A stretch of 10,666 nucleotides of DNA from an uncultured Pirellulaceae bacterium (GCA_934255105.1 CAKQNH010000087.1:1-10666); one strand, 5' to 3'; counted from the first letter of the stretch, positions 1 through 7,456 are shown. Made by a program: numbers and translations. Notes: generated from the letters alone by a model not told the origin.

Positions 1-2184
1 CATGTCGCCTGAACTGCTCGACATCGGCGGCAGTAAATCTTGTGCAGACCAGACCGCTGAACGACCGTCGGCTCCTAAGCGGAAGCGAGTCGAATTGTTG
101 CTATCGACGTAGGTGGCGCGCAGCGATGGATCCCAAGACAACTCCACATTCAGTCCAGTCAGTCTGACTTGGCCCGGATTGCGCAGCGTCACGGTAGCGT
201 TGACCGTAGTGCCGACTCGGATCGTCTCTGGAAATTCGATATCGATCCCCACCTCGGGTCGCTTGGGTGCTGGTTCCGCGCCGCGCACGGAAGTCGTGCG
301 TTCGGCCAGCAGATTCTGCCCCGCATAGACGCGGACTTTGGCTGCCAGTTGGCCAGCTTGGCGAACGACAAAGTTGACCTGCATGGCTTGCGTCTCGCCG
401 GGCTGCAAGTAGCTGATGTTCTTTTCAACTTCGGTGCGACCGGTTTCGGCCTCGGGCATCCCTGGATCGCTTTCGATGGCCACGCGGAGGTCGGTCAACG
501 TCTGTCGACTAGTGTTCTTGACGTCGATGGCATACTCGATCAACTGGCCGATCTCGGCCTGCGCAGCCCCTCCGATCGGGTCGAAACGCAATTCGACGCT
601 GGCTTCTACAATCTCGGTGCGAACCGTTGAATTGGCCGACAGATTGCCGGCGGCGGCCGCTTGGAAGACCACATCGTAAGTACCGGGCCGCAGGGCTTCT
701 AGCACAGCGGAGACGTCGAGCTGGCGATGTGCGTCGAGCACTCCCTGGTCCCAGACCAAACCTGTATTGGTGGCCGACGATGGCTCGGGAATGGCGCTTA
801 CCAAACGTGTTCCGGTGGGTATGTTCATGACCAGTTGTGCGTTCTCAGCCGGCACGTCGCCGGGGTTGCCCAAGCTGGCTACATACGTGATCTGCTCGCC
901 CACCGAACCGACATCATTGCCGAAGGCTTGTAGATTCAGTCCGGGCGAGCTGAAGGTGGCAAAGGTCTGCCCACTCCCCAGCGTCAGCTCGGGCAAATTA
1001 TCCGAGGGTTGCGCTGGGCGAATTACATCGATCATGATGGGAGTCGTCCCGCGGGCGGGTTGCCCTTGTGCGTCGGTGGCTGCCACGACCTGCGCAATGG
1101 CCTGCGCGTCTTTGTTAACTTTGATGCGGGCCACGTTGCTGCCGGTGGGTGGTTCAAACCTGGCGACGCTGGGATCGACGATCGTATATTGCACGATCCA
1201 ATCTTCGGCGGGGACCAGCGCTTCGGCCTTGGTGACTCGTGTCACAAACTGCAGCATTTCTCCGGAGCGCTTGATCTGCGGTTGTGGAAACTCCCACTGC
1301 CCATCGACCCAGTAGATGGTGGCCGTTTGGCGGCGTCGATCCCAGATTTGACTATCTGGCGCCAGCACGGTGATGCGGCTGACCCCTTCGTTGGGCGAGG
1401 AGATGCTGAGCCAAGTCTGTCCCTCTTTGAGCTGGATGTCGTCCTTGCAGTCGGGCGAGCCGCGATCGATGAGCGTCTCTTTGCTGCTGGTGCGACCCTT
1501 GGCGAAGTCGACTCCCAGCTTCTCCACTTTGGGAGCGCGATGGAGAGTCAACGAGCTGATCAAGTGGCCTGGCGAATCGTCGCCAACCTCAATGAATGTA
1601 CCGACGCTGCCGGGCGCTAACATCCACTCCAGCGGTTCGCGCTTGACCAGATAGCCATCCTGGCCGCAGATGCCAGCCAACAAAACGACCTCTCCGCCCA
1701 CTGGCGCCACCACGCGCATGGGAGTCATTTGGATCTCGCCCGCTTTGCCCGGCGAGCGAAAGTGTTTTTCGATTTTCTGGCCGAGCTTGTGCTGTTTTAA
1801 TAGTTGATGCTTAGTCCCCTTGTTGTCCGTGTTGCAACTGCCGTCGATGCACGGCGGAGGCATAGCGGGGGCGGCGAAAGCGGGCTGCGGAATCATCCCT
1901 GGCTGGCCATTATGACCATGCAGGCTGGGCAGGGTTAGCTGCGTGGTATTGGGACACGGCAGAAAGATGCTGTTGCCGTTGGGATCGATGGCAGGCAGTT
2001 GAAGACGAGCACAGCCGCTGCCTAACAAGCTCAGGCCGCCGCACACCAGCAAGATTAAGCAGCGGACTGCTCGCTTGGCTCGATCCAACTTGCATTGATT
2101 GACCGGCTGACTGGGCGCACCGCTGGCCGACGGATGTTGCCACCCGTGAGTGTGTCGATCGAACTGTCCATGTCCCGCTTTCAT
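1..2184 (-). CDS. DUF11-domain (Ig-like) lipoprotein, C-terminus cut by the window edge
   Basis: The minus strand is open from ATG at 2184 to position 1, giving 728 codons with no stop. Residues about 32-58 look like a lipoprotein signal: K/R-rich stretch, hydrophobic CLILLVCGGLSLL, then LGSGC with Cys58. The lipobox is imperfect, with Gly at -3. Next comes RLQLPAIDPNGNSIFLPCP, a Pro/Cys linker, an Ig-like beta-rich region (about 150-400), and DUF11-type modules starting near residues 424 (VGSVGEQITYVASLGNPGD), 545 (IGQLIEYAIDVKNTSRQ) and 641 (PEVGIDIEFPETIRVGTTV). Such proteins are common in planctomycetes, and some are annotated OmcB-like. The cell-envelope location is inferred and the molecular role is unknown. 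The 29 or so residues before the signal are unusual. A TTG at residue 33 would give a conventional signal peptide, but the ATG has an AGGTAGGA-like site 9 nt upstream. The DUF11 assignment rests on motif pattern only. Confidence 0.85.
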   Translation of the reverse strand, partial: MKAGHGQFDRHTHGWQHPSASGAPSQPVNQCKLDRAKRAVRCLILLVCGGLSLLGSGCARLQLPAIDPNGNSIFLPCPNTTQLTLPSLHGHNGQPGMIPQPAFAAPAMPPPCIDGSCNTDNKGTKHQLLKQHKLGQKIEKHFRSPGKAGEIQMTPMRVVAPVGGEVVLLAGICGQDGYLVKREPLEWMLAPGSVGTFIEVGDDSPGHLISSLTLHRAPKVEKLGVDFAKGRTSSKETLIDRGSPDCKDDIQLKEGQTWLSISSPNEGVSRITVLAPDSQIWDRRRQTATIYWVDGQWEFPQPQIKRSGEMLQFVTRVTKAEALVPAEDWIVQYTIVDPSVARFEPPTGSNVARIKVNKDAQAIAQVVAATDAQGQPARGTTPIMIDVIRPAQPSDNLPELTLGSGQTFATFSSPGLNLQAFGNDVGSVGEQITYVASLGNPGDVPAENAQLVMNIPTGTRLVSAIPEPSSATNTGLVWDQGVLDAHRQLDVSAVLEALRPGTYDVVFQAAAAGNLSANSTVRTEIVEASVELRFDPIGGAAQAEIGQLIEYAIDVKNTSRQTLTDLRVAIESDPGMPEAETGRTEVEKNISYLQPGETQAMQVNFVVRQAGQLAAKVRVYAGQNLLAERTTSVRGAEPAPKRPEVGIDIEFPETIRVGTTVNATVTLRNPGQVRLTGLNVELSWDPSLRATYVDSNNSTRFRLGADGRSAVWSAQDLLPPMSSSSGDM

Positions 2185-2193
2185 CCCGAAGCG

Positions 2194-2202
2194 TCCTACC
2201 TT
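2194..2202 (-). promoter_or_regulatory. Probable ribosome binding site of the DUF11 lipoprotein
   Basis: On the minus strand AAGGTAGGA lies 9 nt before the ATG at 2184. It favours this start over the in-frame TTG closer to the signal peptide. The match to the anti-Shine-Dalgarno is partial. Confidence 0.45.
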
Positions 2203-2451
2203 ATGGCGCCCCAATCCAGGGCACGGTTCTACGAATCTCCATCGAAACGTAGCACATGGATTTCCGACAGGCAGACTTTGTTCTCTGGCCGAGTGGCGAA
2301 AATAGAGAGTTGGCTTAGAAAGCTGGCTAGCTTGTAACGGTCCTGCCGATTGTGGCACCTAAATCTGCGCGGACGCCGCTTGAATCGATCGAGCATCGCG
2401 CAGTCGACCGTTCGCTAATCGACTTGCTCGCAGACGTTGGACTGGCCCGCT

Positions 2452-2539
2452 CTTTGGACTACTGCAGCAGCGCTCTCCAAGCTACTGCTACAGCGCTCAC
2501 CAGACTACTGCTGCACTCTTTGGACTGCTGCGACTTGTC
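2452..2539 (+). repeat. Four degenerate tandem short repeats (20-23 nt)
   Basis: Units can be aligned at 2453-2475, 2476-2498, 2499-2518 and 2519-2539. All carry a CTACTGC or CTGCTGC core. The first two share the ending CAGCGCTC, and the first and last begin TTTGGACT. The last unit matches, in inverted orientation, the copies at 2746-2789. The units vary in length and sequence, so this is an old or loosely constrained array. Confidence 0.65.
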
Positions 2540-2693
2540 GAGGCTTTCTGGGGTGGTCGAGTGGTAGTAGCAGCTCGGTCATTGAAAAGTGGTTCGGCGG
2601 CGGAGTGGGCCTTCCGCTTGCTAGGCTTCGGTTCGAGCAATTCCGTAACCATTCACGGACCCTCTCAGGGTAGTGAACTTTTAATGGCTGAGG

Positions 2694-2716
2694 GCGTTTT
2701 TTTGGCAGAAAAACGC
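2694..2716. other. A/T-rich perfect hairpin
   Basis: GCGTTTTT (2694-2701) pairs with AAAAACGC (2709-2716) around a 7-nt loop. The stem is perfect over 8 bp. It lies about 105 nt past the stop of the TerB-like gene and between the two oppositely oriented repeat clusters. No run of T follows the stem on either strand, so it is not a typical intrinsic terminator. It may be a degenerate terminator or part of the repeat element. Confidence 0.45.
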
Positions 2717-2745
2717 ACTGTGGTCAAGGTCTGCGCAAAAGCTAC

Positions 2746-2789
2746 GACCAGTCGCAGCAGTCTAAAGGACAAGTCGCAGCAGTGCAAAG
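2746..2789 (-). repeat. Two tandem 22-nt repeats, inverted copies of the 2452-2539 family
   Basis: The units at 2746-2767 and 2768-2789 abut exactly and share GTCGCAGCAGT. The reverse complement of the second matches 2518-2539 at 21 of 22 positions (core ACTGCTGCGACTTGTC). They begin about 30 nt past the stop codon of the TerB-like gene, so they would lie in its 3' untranslated RNA. Confidence 0.75.
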
Positions 2790-2821
2790 ATTTCCGTCGT
2801 CGTGAGCGTAACGCGATCGCC

Positions 2822-3382
2822 TTAGCAGAGCGCCTTCACAACGCGGTCGATAAGGGCCTGTTCGCTGTTGCTGATGCTGCCGAAGCCTAGCACGCCACCG
2901 GCGGCCGTGGCCACCGACGTGACTTGTTCTAGCGTCGCATTGAGTAGTGATTGACGATGTTCTTCGGCCAGCGAATCCGCAAGCGCGCGAGCGTACTCGC
3001 ACCACGCATCAAACAGTTCCGCTGGCGGGCGCTTGCGAGTCCAAGCTTGGAGCAACTCCATTTCAGCGGAACCTTCGACTATGCCTACTTTTTCAGCCGC
3101 GACTTGGATGGCGTATTGTTCATTGGCGTCGATGCGATCGTCGGCCCAAGCCACAGCGACTAGTGGCACTAGGCGAAAAGCGGCCAGCGTCTCCACCGTG
3201 ATTTGCAGCTCGGCGATTTTGGTGGCTAAATTGATATCGGTCACACCAGTCAACCGCTTGATGTCCTCGGCGGTCTGCTCTTTGGACATGCTGCTGCGGA
3301 GCTTTTCCAATAGCTGATTATCGATCTCGTTATAAAAACGCTCTTCGAGATTAAACCATTGTTTGGGCGAGTTTTGTGACAT
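2822..3382 (-). CDS. TerB-like (tellurite resistance TerB fold) protein, 186 aa
   Basis: This is a short alpha-helical protein with no signal peptide or membrane segment, so it is probably cytoplasmic. The best marker is residues 72-90, VPLVAVAWADDRIDANEQY: a hydrophobic helix followed by the acidic D-x-R-I-D-x-x-E loop typical of TerB-like domains. The helical domain runs to about residue 155. A Gly-rich tail, AGGVLGFGSISNSEQALID, follows at 161-179. An N-terminal segment, LEERFYNEIDNQLLEKLR (12-29), precedes the domain. TerB-like proteins are linked to stress or envelope-associated complexes, but no biochemical activity can be assigned, and tellurite resistance is not implied. The start was chosen because AGGAG (3390-3394) sits 7 nt upstream of this ATG. 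The frame stays open to 3595, but the extra residues do not resemble a protein domain. The gene stands alone, with gaps on both sides. Confidence 0.8.
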   Translation of the reverse strand: MSQNSPKQWFNLEERFYNEIDNQLLEKLRSSMSKEQTAEDIKRLTGVTDINLATKIAELQITVETLAAFRLVPLVAVAWADDRIDANEQYAIQVAAEKVGIVEGSAEMELLQAWTRKRPPAELFDAWCEYARALADSLAEEHRQSLLNATLEQVTSVATAAGGVLGFGSISNSEQALIDRVVKALC

Positions 3383-3909
3383 GGTTCGACTCCTGCTGGC
3401 TACAGAGCATGTGTGTTGGACGGATGACTTGCTGCGAACATGATAAGCCGCCCAGCACCGCTCGCAACGGGTGGTGACCTCCGCCGCTTTGTGAATTCGC
3501 AGCGTTTTACATCGATTTACGGATTTGCCGGTAATCCGAAGTGTGCGCGACAGATTTTGCTCGCGGTAACTTTGAATTAGCCCAAGGAAGGCCAAAGTCT
3601 ATTGGCTTCGGCTGCGACAGAAATTCGTTTCACTATGCTGACACCGAAAAGCTAGCCACTCGCTGACTTATCCGACCTCTAAGCGGTGGTAAACCCACCT
3701 AGCAGCGGATTGAAAGCACTATTTTGACGAAATGCCCGAGTTGTTTTGAGGAAATGCTCGGGCAAAAGGGGAGGAAACATTGCTCAAAGCGGCAGTTTCG
3801 ACAAAACTAGAAGGTTCTGCCTCAGCCAGAGCGACGGCATCCCGCCCAGCGGCTATCCCAAGATGCCGGCCTGCGGACTTGGATTTTCCACTACCAGAGA
3901 TAACCATCC
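3383..3909. other. Divergent intergenic region between the TerB-like gene and the nagB-like fusion gene
   Basis: The region should hold both promoters, but I see no reliable -35/-10 pair. It contains three stem-loops: CGGATT/AATCCG at 3520-3538, GGTGG/CCACC at 3685-3699, and the longer palindrome at 3733-3764, which overlaps a 22-nt tandem repeat. An open frame at 3719-3907 on the minus strand has no ribosome binding site and a low-complexity product, and is not called as a gene. Confidence 0.55.
3721..3764. promoter_or_regulatory. Tandem 22-nt repeat with embedded palindrome, possible operator
   Basis: TTTTGACGAAATGCCCGAG (from 3722) recurs as TTTTGAGGAAATGCTCGGG (from 3744), 22 nt later, with three differences. 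The same DNA contains TGCCCGAG (3733-3740) and CTCGGGCA (3757-3764), a perfect 8-bp inverted repeat with a 16-nt spacer. It lies about 145 nt before the GTG of the nagB-like gene. Repeats spaced by about two helical turns suit a dimeric regulator, but this is inference. It could instead be a transcript hairpin. Confidence 0.4.
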
Positions 3910-5823
3910 GTGACAGCGACTGAATTCACCTCCAGTTCCCCCTCGCCAGCCCAACGTGCGCGGCCCGTGCCGGGCACTCACATGCCTGCGTTCGTGTTCC
4001 AGACGGGCAAAGACTTAGCGCGACACGCGGCACAAATCATCGCCCGCTTAATCCGCGAACGATCGGACTTGGGGCAAACCACTGTGATCGGTCTGCCTAC
4101 CGGCAGCACTCCGGTGGGAACCTACCGCGAACTCATTCGCCTGCATCGAGAGCATGGGCTCGATTTTTCCAACGTGATCGTGTTTTGTTTAGACGAGTTT
4201 CACGGGCTCTCGTCCGACAATCCACAGAGCCACCGCCGCTGGTTGGGAACGCATTTTTTCGACCATGTCAATCTGCAACCCGAGAACGTACACTGCTTTG
4301 ATGGCCAGATCGCGACCAGCGATGTTGAGTTGCACTGCCGACGCTACGACGACGCAATCCACAGCGCGGGTGGCTTCGATCTAGTGCTGCTGGGAATTGG
4401 ACGCAATGGCCATATTGGTTTCAATGAACCCTTCTCGATGAAAAAGAGCCGTACGAGGCTCTGCACGCTGGATCCGATTACCCGTCAGGCCTGCGCCAGC
4501 GACTTTTTTGGTGAATCGAACGTACCGCAGCATGCGCTGACCGTTGGACTATCACCCATCTTGGCAGCGCGCCATATATTGCTGCTGGCGCTTGGAGAAC
4601 ACAAAGCCAGAATCGTGGCCGAAACGCTGGAAGGCGTTATATCGGATCGAATTCCAGCATCGTATTTACTAGAGCACGCCGACGCTCGAGCGCTGCTAGA
4701 TATTCCTGCGGCGGGCGCGCTAACTGGAATTTCGATGCCGTGGCTGTTAGAAGAAGTCGAGTGGCAGGAATCTTTGATCAAACGCGCGGTCCTATGGCTG
4801 TGCGAACGTTCAGGTAAAGCCTTACTCAAGCTGGACGACGAAGATTTCCGCCAGCATGATTTGCATCAGCTATTGCGCCAGCATGGCCCAGCCCAAAAGA
4901 TTGCGCACCGCGTCTTCCGCTGGATGCAGGACACGATCGAATATCACCCGGCTAGTAAAGACTCGACCAAGACGTGCTTGTGCTTCAGCCCGCACCCGGA
5001 CGACGACGTGATCAGCATGGGAGGCACGCTCATTCGCTTGGTCGAAGACGGGCATCGCGTGCATATCGCGTATATGACCAGCGGTAACATTGCGGTGTTT
5101 GACCACGACGCACAGCGGGTGGCAGATCTAGTCACCGAATACAATCGTTTGTTCTCGATCGACCAACAGAAATCGGTCGAAGTGCAGCAGCAAGTTACTG
5201 CTGGGTTACACGACAAGCAGCCTGGGACGCCCGACCATGATACGATTCTAAAAATCAAATCGCTGATCCGCTGGAGCGAGGCCCGCGCCGGAGCCATGCA
5301 CGTCGGCTGCAAGGCAGAGGATCTGCACTTTCTGGATCTGCCGTTCTACCGCACTGGCACAATCACCAAACGCCCGATGGGCGAGGAGGACACGCAGATC
5401 ATCCGCGAACTGCTCGAACGCGTGCAGCCAGATCAAATTTATGTAGCCGGAGACTTGGCCGATCCGCACGGTACGCACCGCGTGTGTGCCGAAGCCATTC
5501 TATTCGTCCTGGCCGAAATGAAACGGTCCGGCAGGCCGATCCCCGAAGTGCTGCTCTACCGCGGCGCTTGGCAAGAATACGCGCTGCACGAAATAGAAAT
5601 CGCCGTTCCACTCAGCCCCAGCGATATCGACTTGAAACGGCAAGCCATTTTCATGCACGAGAGCCAGAAGGATGAAGCCCTGTTCCCCGGTGCCGATCCT
5701 CGGGAGTTTTGGCAACGCGCCGAGGATCGCAATAAAGGGACGGCTGACAAGTACAACCAGATCGGGCTGCCGGAGTTCCTTGCCTTAGAAGCCTTTACCC
5801 GCTGGGACGGAAGCGAAATCTAG
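3910..5823 (+). CDS. NagB-like glucosamine-6-phosphate deaminase/isomerase fused to PIG-L/LmbE deacetylase-like domain
   Basis: Residues about 26-275 are a NagB-type domain: phosphate-loop motif PTGSTPVGTY (63-72), LDEFHG with catalytic Asp95, and GIGRNGHIGFNEP (162-174) with His168 and Glu173. The Asn in RNGH is also found in Bacillus subtilis NagB, so it is not a defect. Residues about 350-610 are a PIG-L/LmbE domain with the zinc motif HPDDD (362-366) and a second metal-site segment DPHGTH (518-523). NagB converts glucosamine-6-phosphate to fructose-6-phosphate and ammonia. PIG-L enzymes deacetylate N-acetylglucosaminyl compounds. Full-length fusions of this kind (about 640 aa) are known, e.g. 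the 'NagB-like' protein BT_0258 of Bacteroides. Their real substrate is not settled. It is probably cytoplasmic. GTG at 3910 is the first start after an in-frame TAA at 3901 and has only a weak ribosome site. ATG at 3982 (residue 25), just before the domain, is a real alternative. Confidence 0.9.
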   Translation: MTATEFTSSSPSPAQRARPVPGTHMPAFVFQTGKDLARHAAQIIARLIRERSDLGQTTVIGLPTGSTPVGTYRELIRLHREHGLDFSNVIVFCLDEFHGLSSDNPQSHRRWLGTHFFDHVNLQPENVHCFDGQIATSDVELHCRRYDDAIHSAGGFDLVLLGIGRNGHIGFNEPFSMKKSRTRLCTLDPITRQACASDFFGESNVPQHALTVGLSPILAARHILLLALGEHKARIVAETLEGVISDRIPASYLLEHADARALLDIPAAGALTGISMPWLLEEVEWQESLIKRAVLWLCERSGKALLKLDDEDFRQHDLHQLLRQHGPAQKIAHRVFRWMQDTIEYHPASKDSTKTCLCFSPHPDDDVISMGGTLIRLVEDGHRVHIAYMTSGNIAVFDHDAQRVADLVTEYNRLFSIDQQKSVEVQQQVTAGLHDKQPGTPDHDTILKIKSLIRWSEARAGAMHVGCKAEDLHFLDLPFYRTGTITKRPMGEEDTQIIRELLERVQPDQIYVAGDLADPHGTHRVCAEAILFVLAEMKRSGRPIPEVLLYRGAWQEYALHEIEIAVPLSPSDIDLKRQAIFMHESQKDEALFPGADPREFWQRAEDRNKGTADKYNQIGLPEFLALEAFTRWDGSEI

Positions 5824-7037
5824 TCGTTGCGATTGGGCAAACTGGCAACCTTCGTTTCAGCCTCGTTGGCGCTGGCAAAGCTCGTTAGGCTTCGCGATAG
5901 GCTCAGTAGTCCGTGACCGGCCAGTTCTAGCTGGCGGCTGGCATGCGTCAGCACGTTGGACTGGATTGGCTTCAAGGCGGATTCCAATGCGTCGTGAATG
6001 CGAGACTGGGCGGCAGGTGCGTCGAATTGCCAGTCGCGAGCCTGGTCCACAGTCAGCACAATGTGCCCGCCGAGTGCCGAGTCGTAGACCACAAACTGCG
6101 GTCCCACAACTGGGCTCGGCTGTTTGATCGAAGGCACGGGCGCCACTGCGGCCGGCGACTGGGCCGCCATGTAAGTTGGGCGATAGTTCAACGCCAACTG
6201 CCGCAGTGTTTGCGAGAGGCGCTCTGCGGAGCGAGCCAGCGTGGCACCATCGCTTAAGACTGAGTAGGCTGTGCACTGCCACTGATCGAGTTGTTGCAGG
6301 AATTCGCCCAAAGCTACAAATTGTGGAGAAGGTGGCCCGAGCTTAACCGCTGCCTCGGCCGCAGGGGCTTTAGTGGTGATCGATTCCGACACTGCATTCG
6401 CTGCTGAGTGGGCTGCTGCTGACTCGTCCATCGCGGTTTGGGCCAACTGGGGCACATCAGCCACACCACGAGCCAGCGAAGGCAAACTCACGGGACTGAG
6501 TGCGGAGGCTGTTCTGGCGTGATAGGGGAACTGGCCAAAACGCCAGTCGCTCAACTGAAAGTCGTAGGGCATGTAGACTTCGCTCGCCCAAGCGGAATTG
6601 GCTTCCGACAATTCGGCCTGAGGCTGATATTGAATTTGAGGTTGAGCCGCAGCCTGAGCGAGTATTGCAACCGGTCGCGGCGCGGTGCCGACTGCCGGTC
6701 GTGCGACGCTGATCAGGTCGCTTGACTTTACGTGCGACGCGACCGGTCGCGGGGCGCGGCCGGCGTCCGGGTGTGCGACGGCGATTAGGTCGTCTGACTG
6801 AGCGTGCGATGCGACAGGTCGCGGCGCGTCTCCGACGTCTGGCCGTGCGACGACGAGCAGGTCGTTTGGCTGGGCCGCCGACACGACCGAAACCGCGCCC
6901 GTTGTGGAGACCGAGTGTGCTCGGGCCAAAGCTTTAGCATCGGGTAGATCGTGGGCAAAGGTGGTGACACTGAGACCTAGCGTGGCGAAAGAAGCGAGCG
7001 CTAGGCGGGCAAGAAAACACTTGAGATTGGCGCGCAT
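5820..7037 (-). CDS. Secreted repeat-containing protein of unknown function, 405 aa
   Basis: I do not recognise this family. The product starts with a clear Sec signal peptide, with positive residues in MRANLKCFLAR, a hydrophobic stretch, and a likely cut after TTFA at residue 28. Residues 59-130 are three 24-residue tandem repeats of the form DL-x-x-VA-x-P-x-x-G-x-APRPVA. A Gln/Pro-rich segment follows (about 126-140), then Ala/Ser-rich sequence. Two probably helical regions, about 240-290 (FLQQLDQWQCTAYSVL) and 345-395, flank a short beta-like segment, QFVVYDSALGGHIVLTVDQA. An envelope or periplasmic location is inferred. AGGAG (7048-7052) lies 10 nt before the ATG and supports this start. 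The gene is convergent with the nagB-like gene: the two coding regions overlap by 4 nt, and both TAG stops are read from the same CTAG. No function is proposed. Confidence 0.8.
   Translation of the reverse strand: MRANLKCFLARLALASFATLGLSVTTFAHDLPDAKALARAHSVSTTGAVSVVSAAQPNDLLVVARPDVGDAPRPVASHAQSDDLIAVAHPDAGRAPRPVASHVKSSDLISVARPAVGTAPRPVAILAQAAAQPQIQYQPQAELSEANSAWASEVYMPYDFQLSDWRFGQFPYHARTASALSPVSLPSLARGVADVPQLAQTAMDESAAAHSAANAVSESITTKAPAAEAAVKLGPPSPQFVALGEFLQQLDQWQCTAYSVLSDGATLARSAERLSQTLRQLALNYRPTYMAAQSPAAVAPVPSIKQPSPVVGPQFVVYDSALGGHIVLTVDQARDWQFDAPAAQSRIHDALESALKPIQSNVLTHASRQLELAGHGLLSLSRSLTSFASANEAETKVASLPNRND
6648..6863 (-). repeat. Three 72-bp coding repeats in the secreted protein
   Basis: The 216-bp block encodes residues 59-82, 83-106 and 107-130. 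The invariant core APRPVA and the leading DL-x-x-VA are kept in all three. The third copy has lost the SH ending of the first two (VAIL in place of VASH). The divergence between copies suggests an older duplication, not recent slippage. Confidence 0.85.
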
Positions 7038-7184
7038 GGTATATATTCTCCTGGCCCAAACCAGCTCCTCCGACAGGCGATGTAACGTGCGTGTCGGTCT
7101 GCTGGGAGTTTCACGGCTGCACCGGATCGCCCAGCGGGGCGGATTGGGGAAATTAATGTGGTTGGCGGGATATGAAAGGTGGCG

Positions 7185-7258
7185 GCACCATGGTTGACTT
7201 TAGGTTGGTGCAAGCGGCTTAAAGACCGCATAAAGTTTGTCTGACCAGCAAACTTTAT
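7185..7258. promoter_or_regulatory. Three back-to-back stem-loops, the last a perfect 10-bp inverted repeat
   Basis: GCACCA/TGGTGC pair across 7185-7211, GCGG/CCGC across 7214-7229, and ATAAAGTTTG (7230-7239) pairs perfectly with CAAACTTTAT (7249-7258) around a 9-nt loop. No T-run follows the last stem on either strand. It could be an operator serving one or both divergent promoters, or a structured leader RNA. The first two stems are short and may be chance; the 10-bp one is stronger. Confidence 0.45.
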
Positions 7259-7456
7259 CGAATCGAACCGCGTCTGTAGTCGCTTCAAACTTGTGAAATG
7301 AATCCGGCTGACCTCTGTACGTCTGTAATTTGTGACAACTCTGCCGCCGGTAACGCGCTGCATGGACGAATCGCATTGAAGAGTTGTGGCGGAAAGGCCG
7401 AATTTGGCAATAATTAGGCCGCCATGAGGCCGCAATCCCATCGATACGCCTTCCTG

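Larger units (their letters stand above)
2185..2821. other. Gene-free stretch between the DUF11 lipoprotein and the TerB-like gene
   Basis: No open frame here has a credible start or protein-like composition. The segment 2185-2451 should hold the promoter of the lipoprotein gene, but I see no clear -35/-10 pair. The rest carries the inverted short-repeat family (2452-2539 and 2746-2789) and the hairpin at 2694-2716. A smaller stem, ACCCT-CTC-AGGGT, lies at 2659-2671. Confidence 0.6.

Noticed and set aside
169..630. Plus-strand open frame of 153 codons, with similar ones through position 1654
   Set aside because: They lie antisense to the DUF11 lipoprotein, which has a coherent signal peptide and domain pattern over 728 codons. 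The plus-strand products look like reverse-frame shadows.
2694..2716. Intrinsic terminator of the TerB-like gene
   Set aside because: The stem is A/T-rich with its T-run inside the stem, not after it. It is kept only as a hairpin.
3383..3595. N-terminal extension of the TerB-like protein by 71 residues
   Set aside because: The frame is open, but the strong AGGAG 7 nt before ATG 3382 and the basic, Cys-rich composition of the extension favour the short form.
3719..3907. Possible 62-aa minus-strand gene divergent from the nagB-like gene
   Set aside because: It has no ribosome binding site, a low-complexity product, and overlaps the probable regulatory repeat. The GSGKS string is too isolated to be a P-loop.
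4393..4431. Apparent loss of a catalytic Asp in the NagB motif (RNGH in place of NDGH)
   Set aside because: Gram-positive NagB enzymes such as that of Bacillus subtilis also have RNGH, so this is normal family variation.
7001..7441. 146-codon minus-strand frame across the divergent intergenic region
   Set aside because: It overlaps the start and ribosome site of the secreted protein gene in another frame, and its product has no recognisable protein character.
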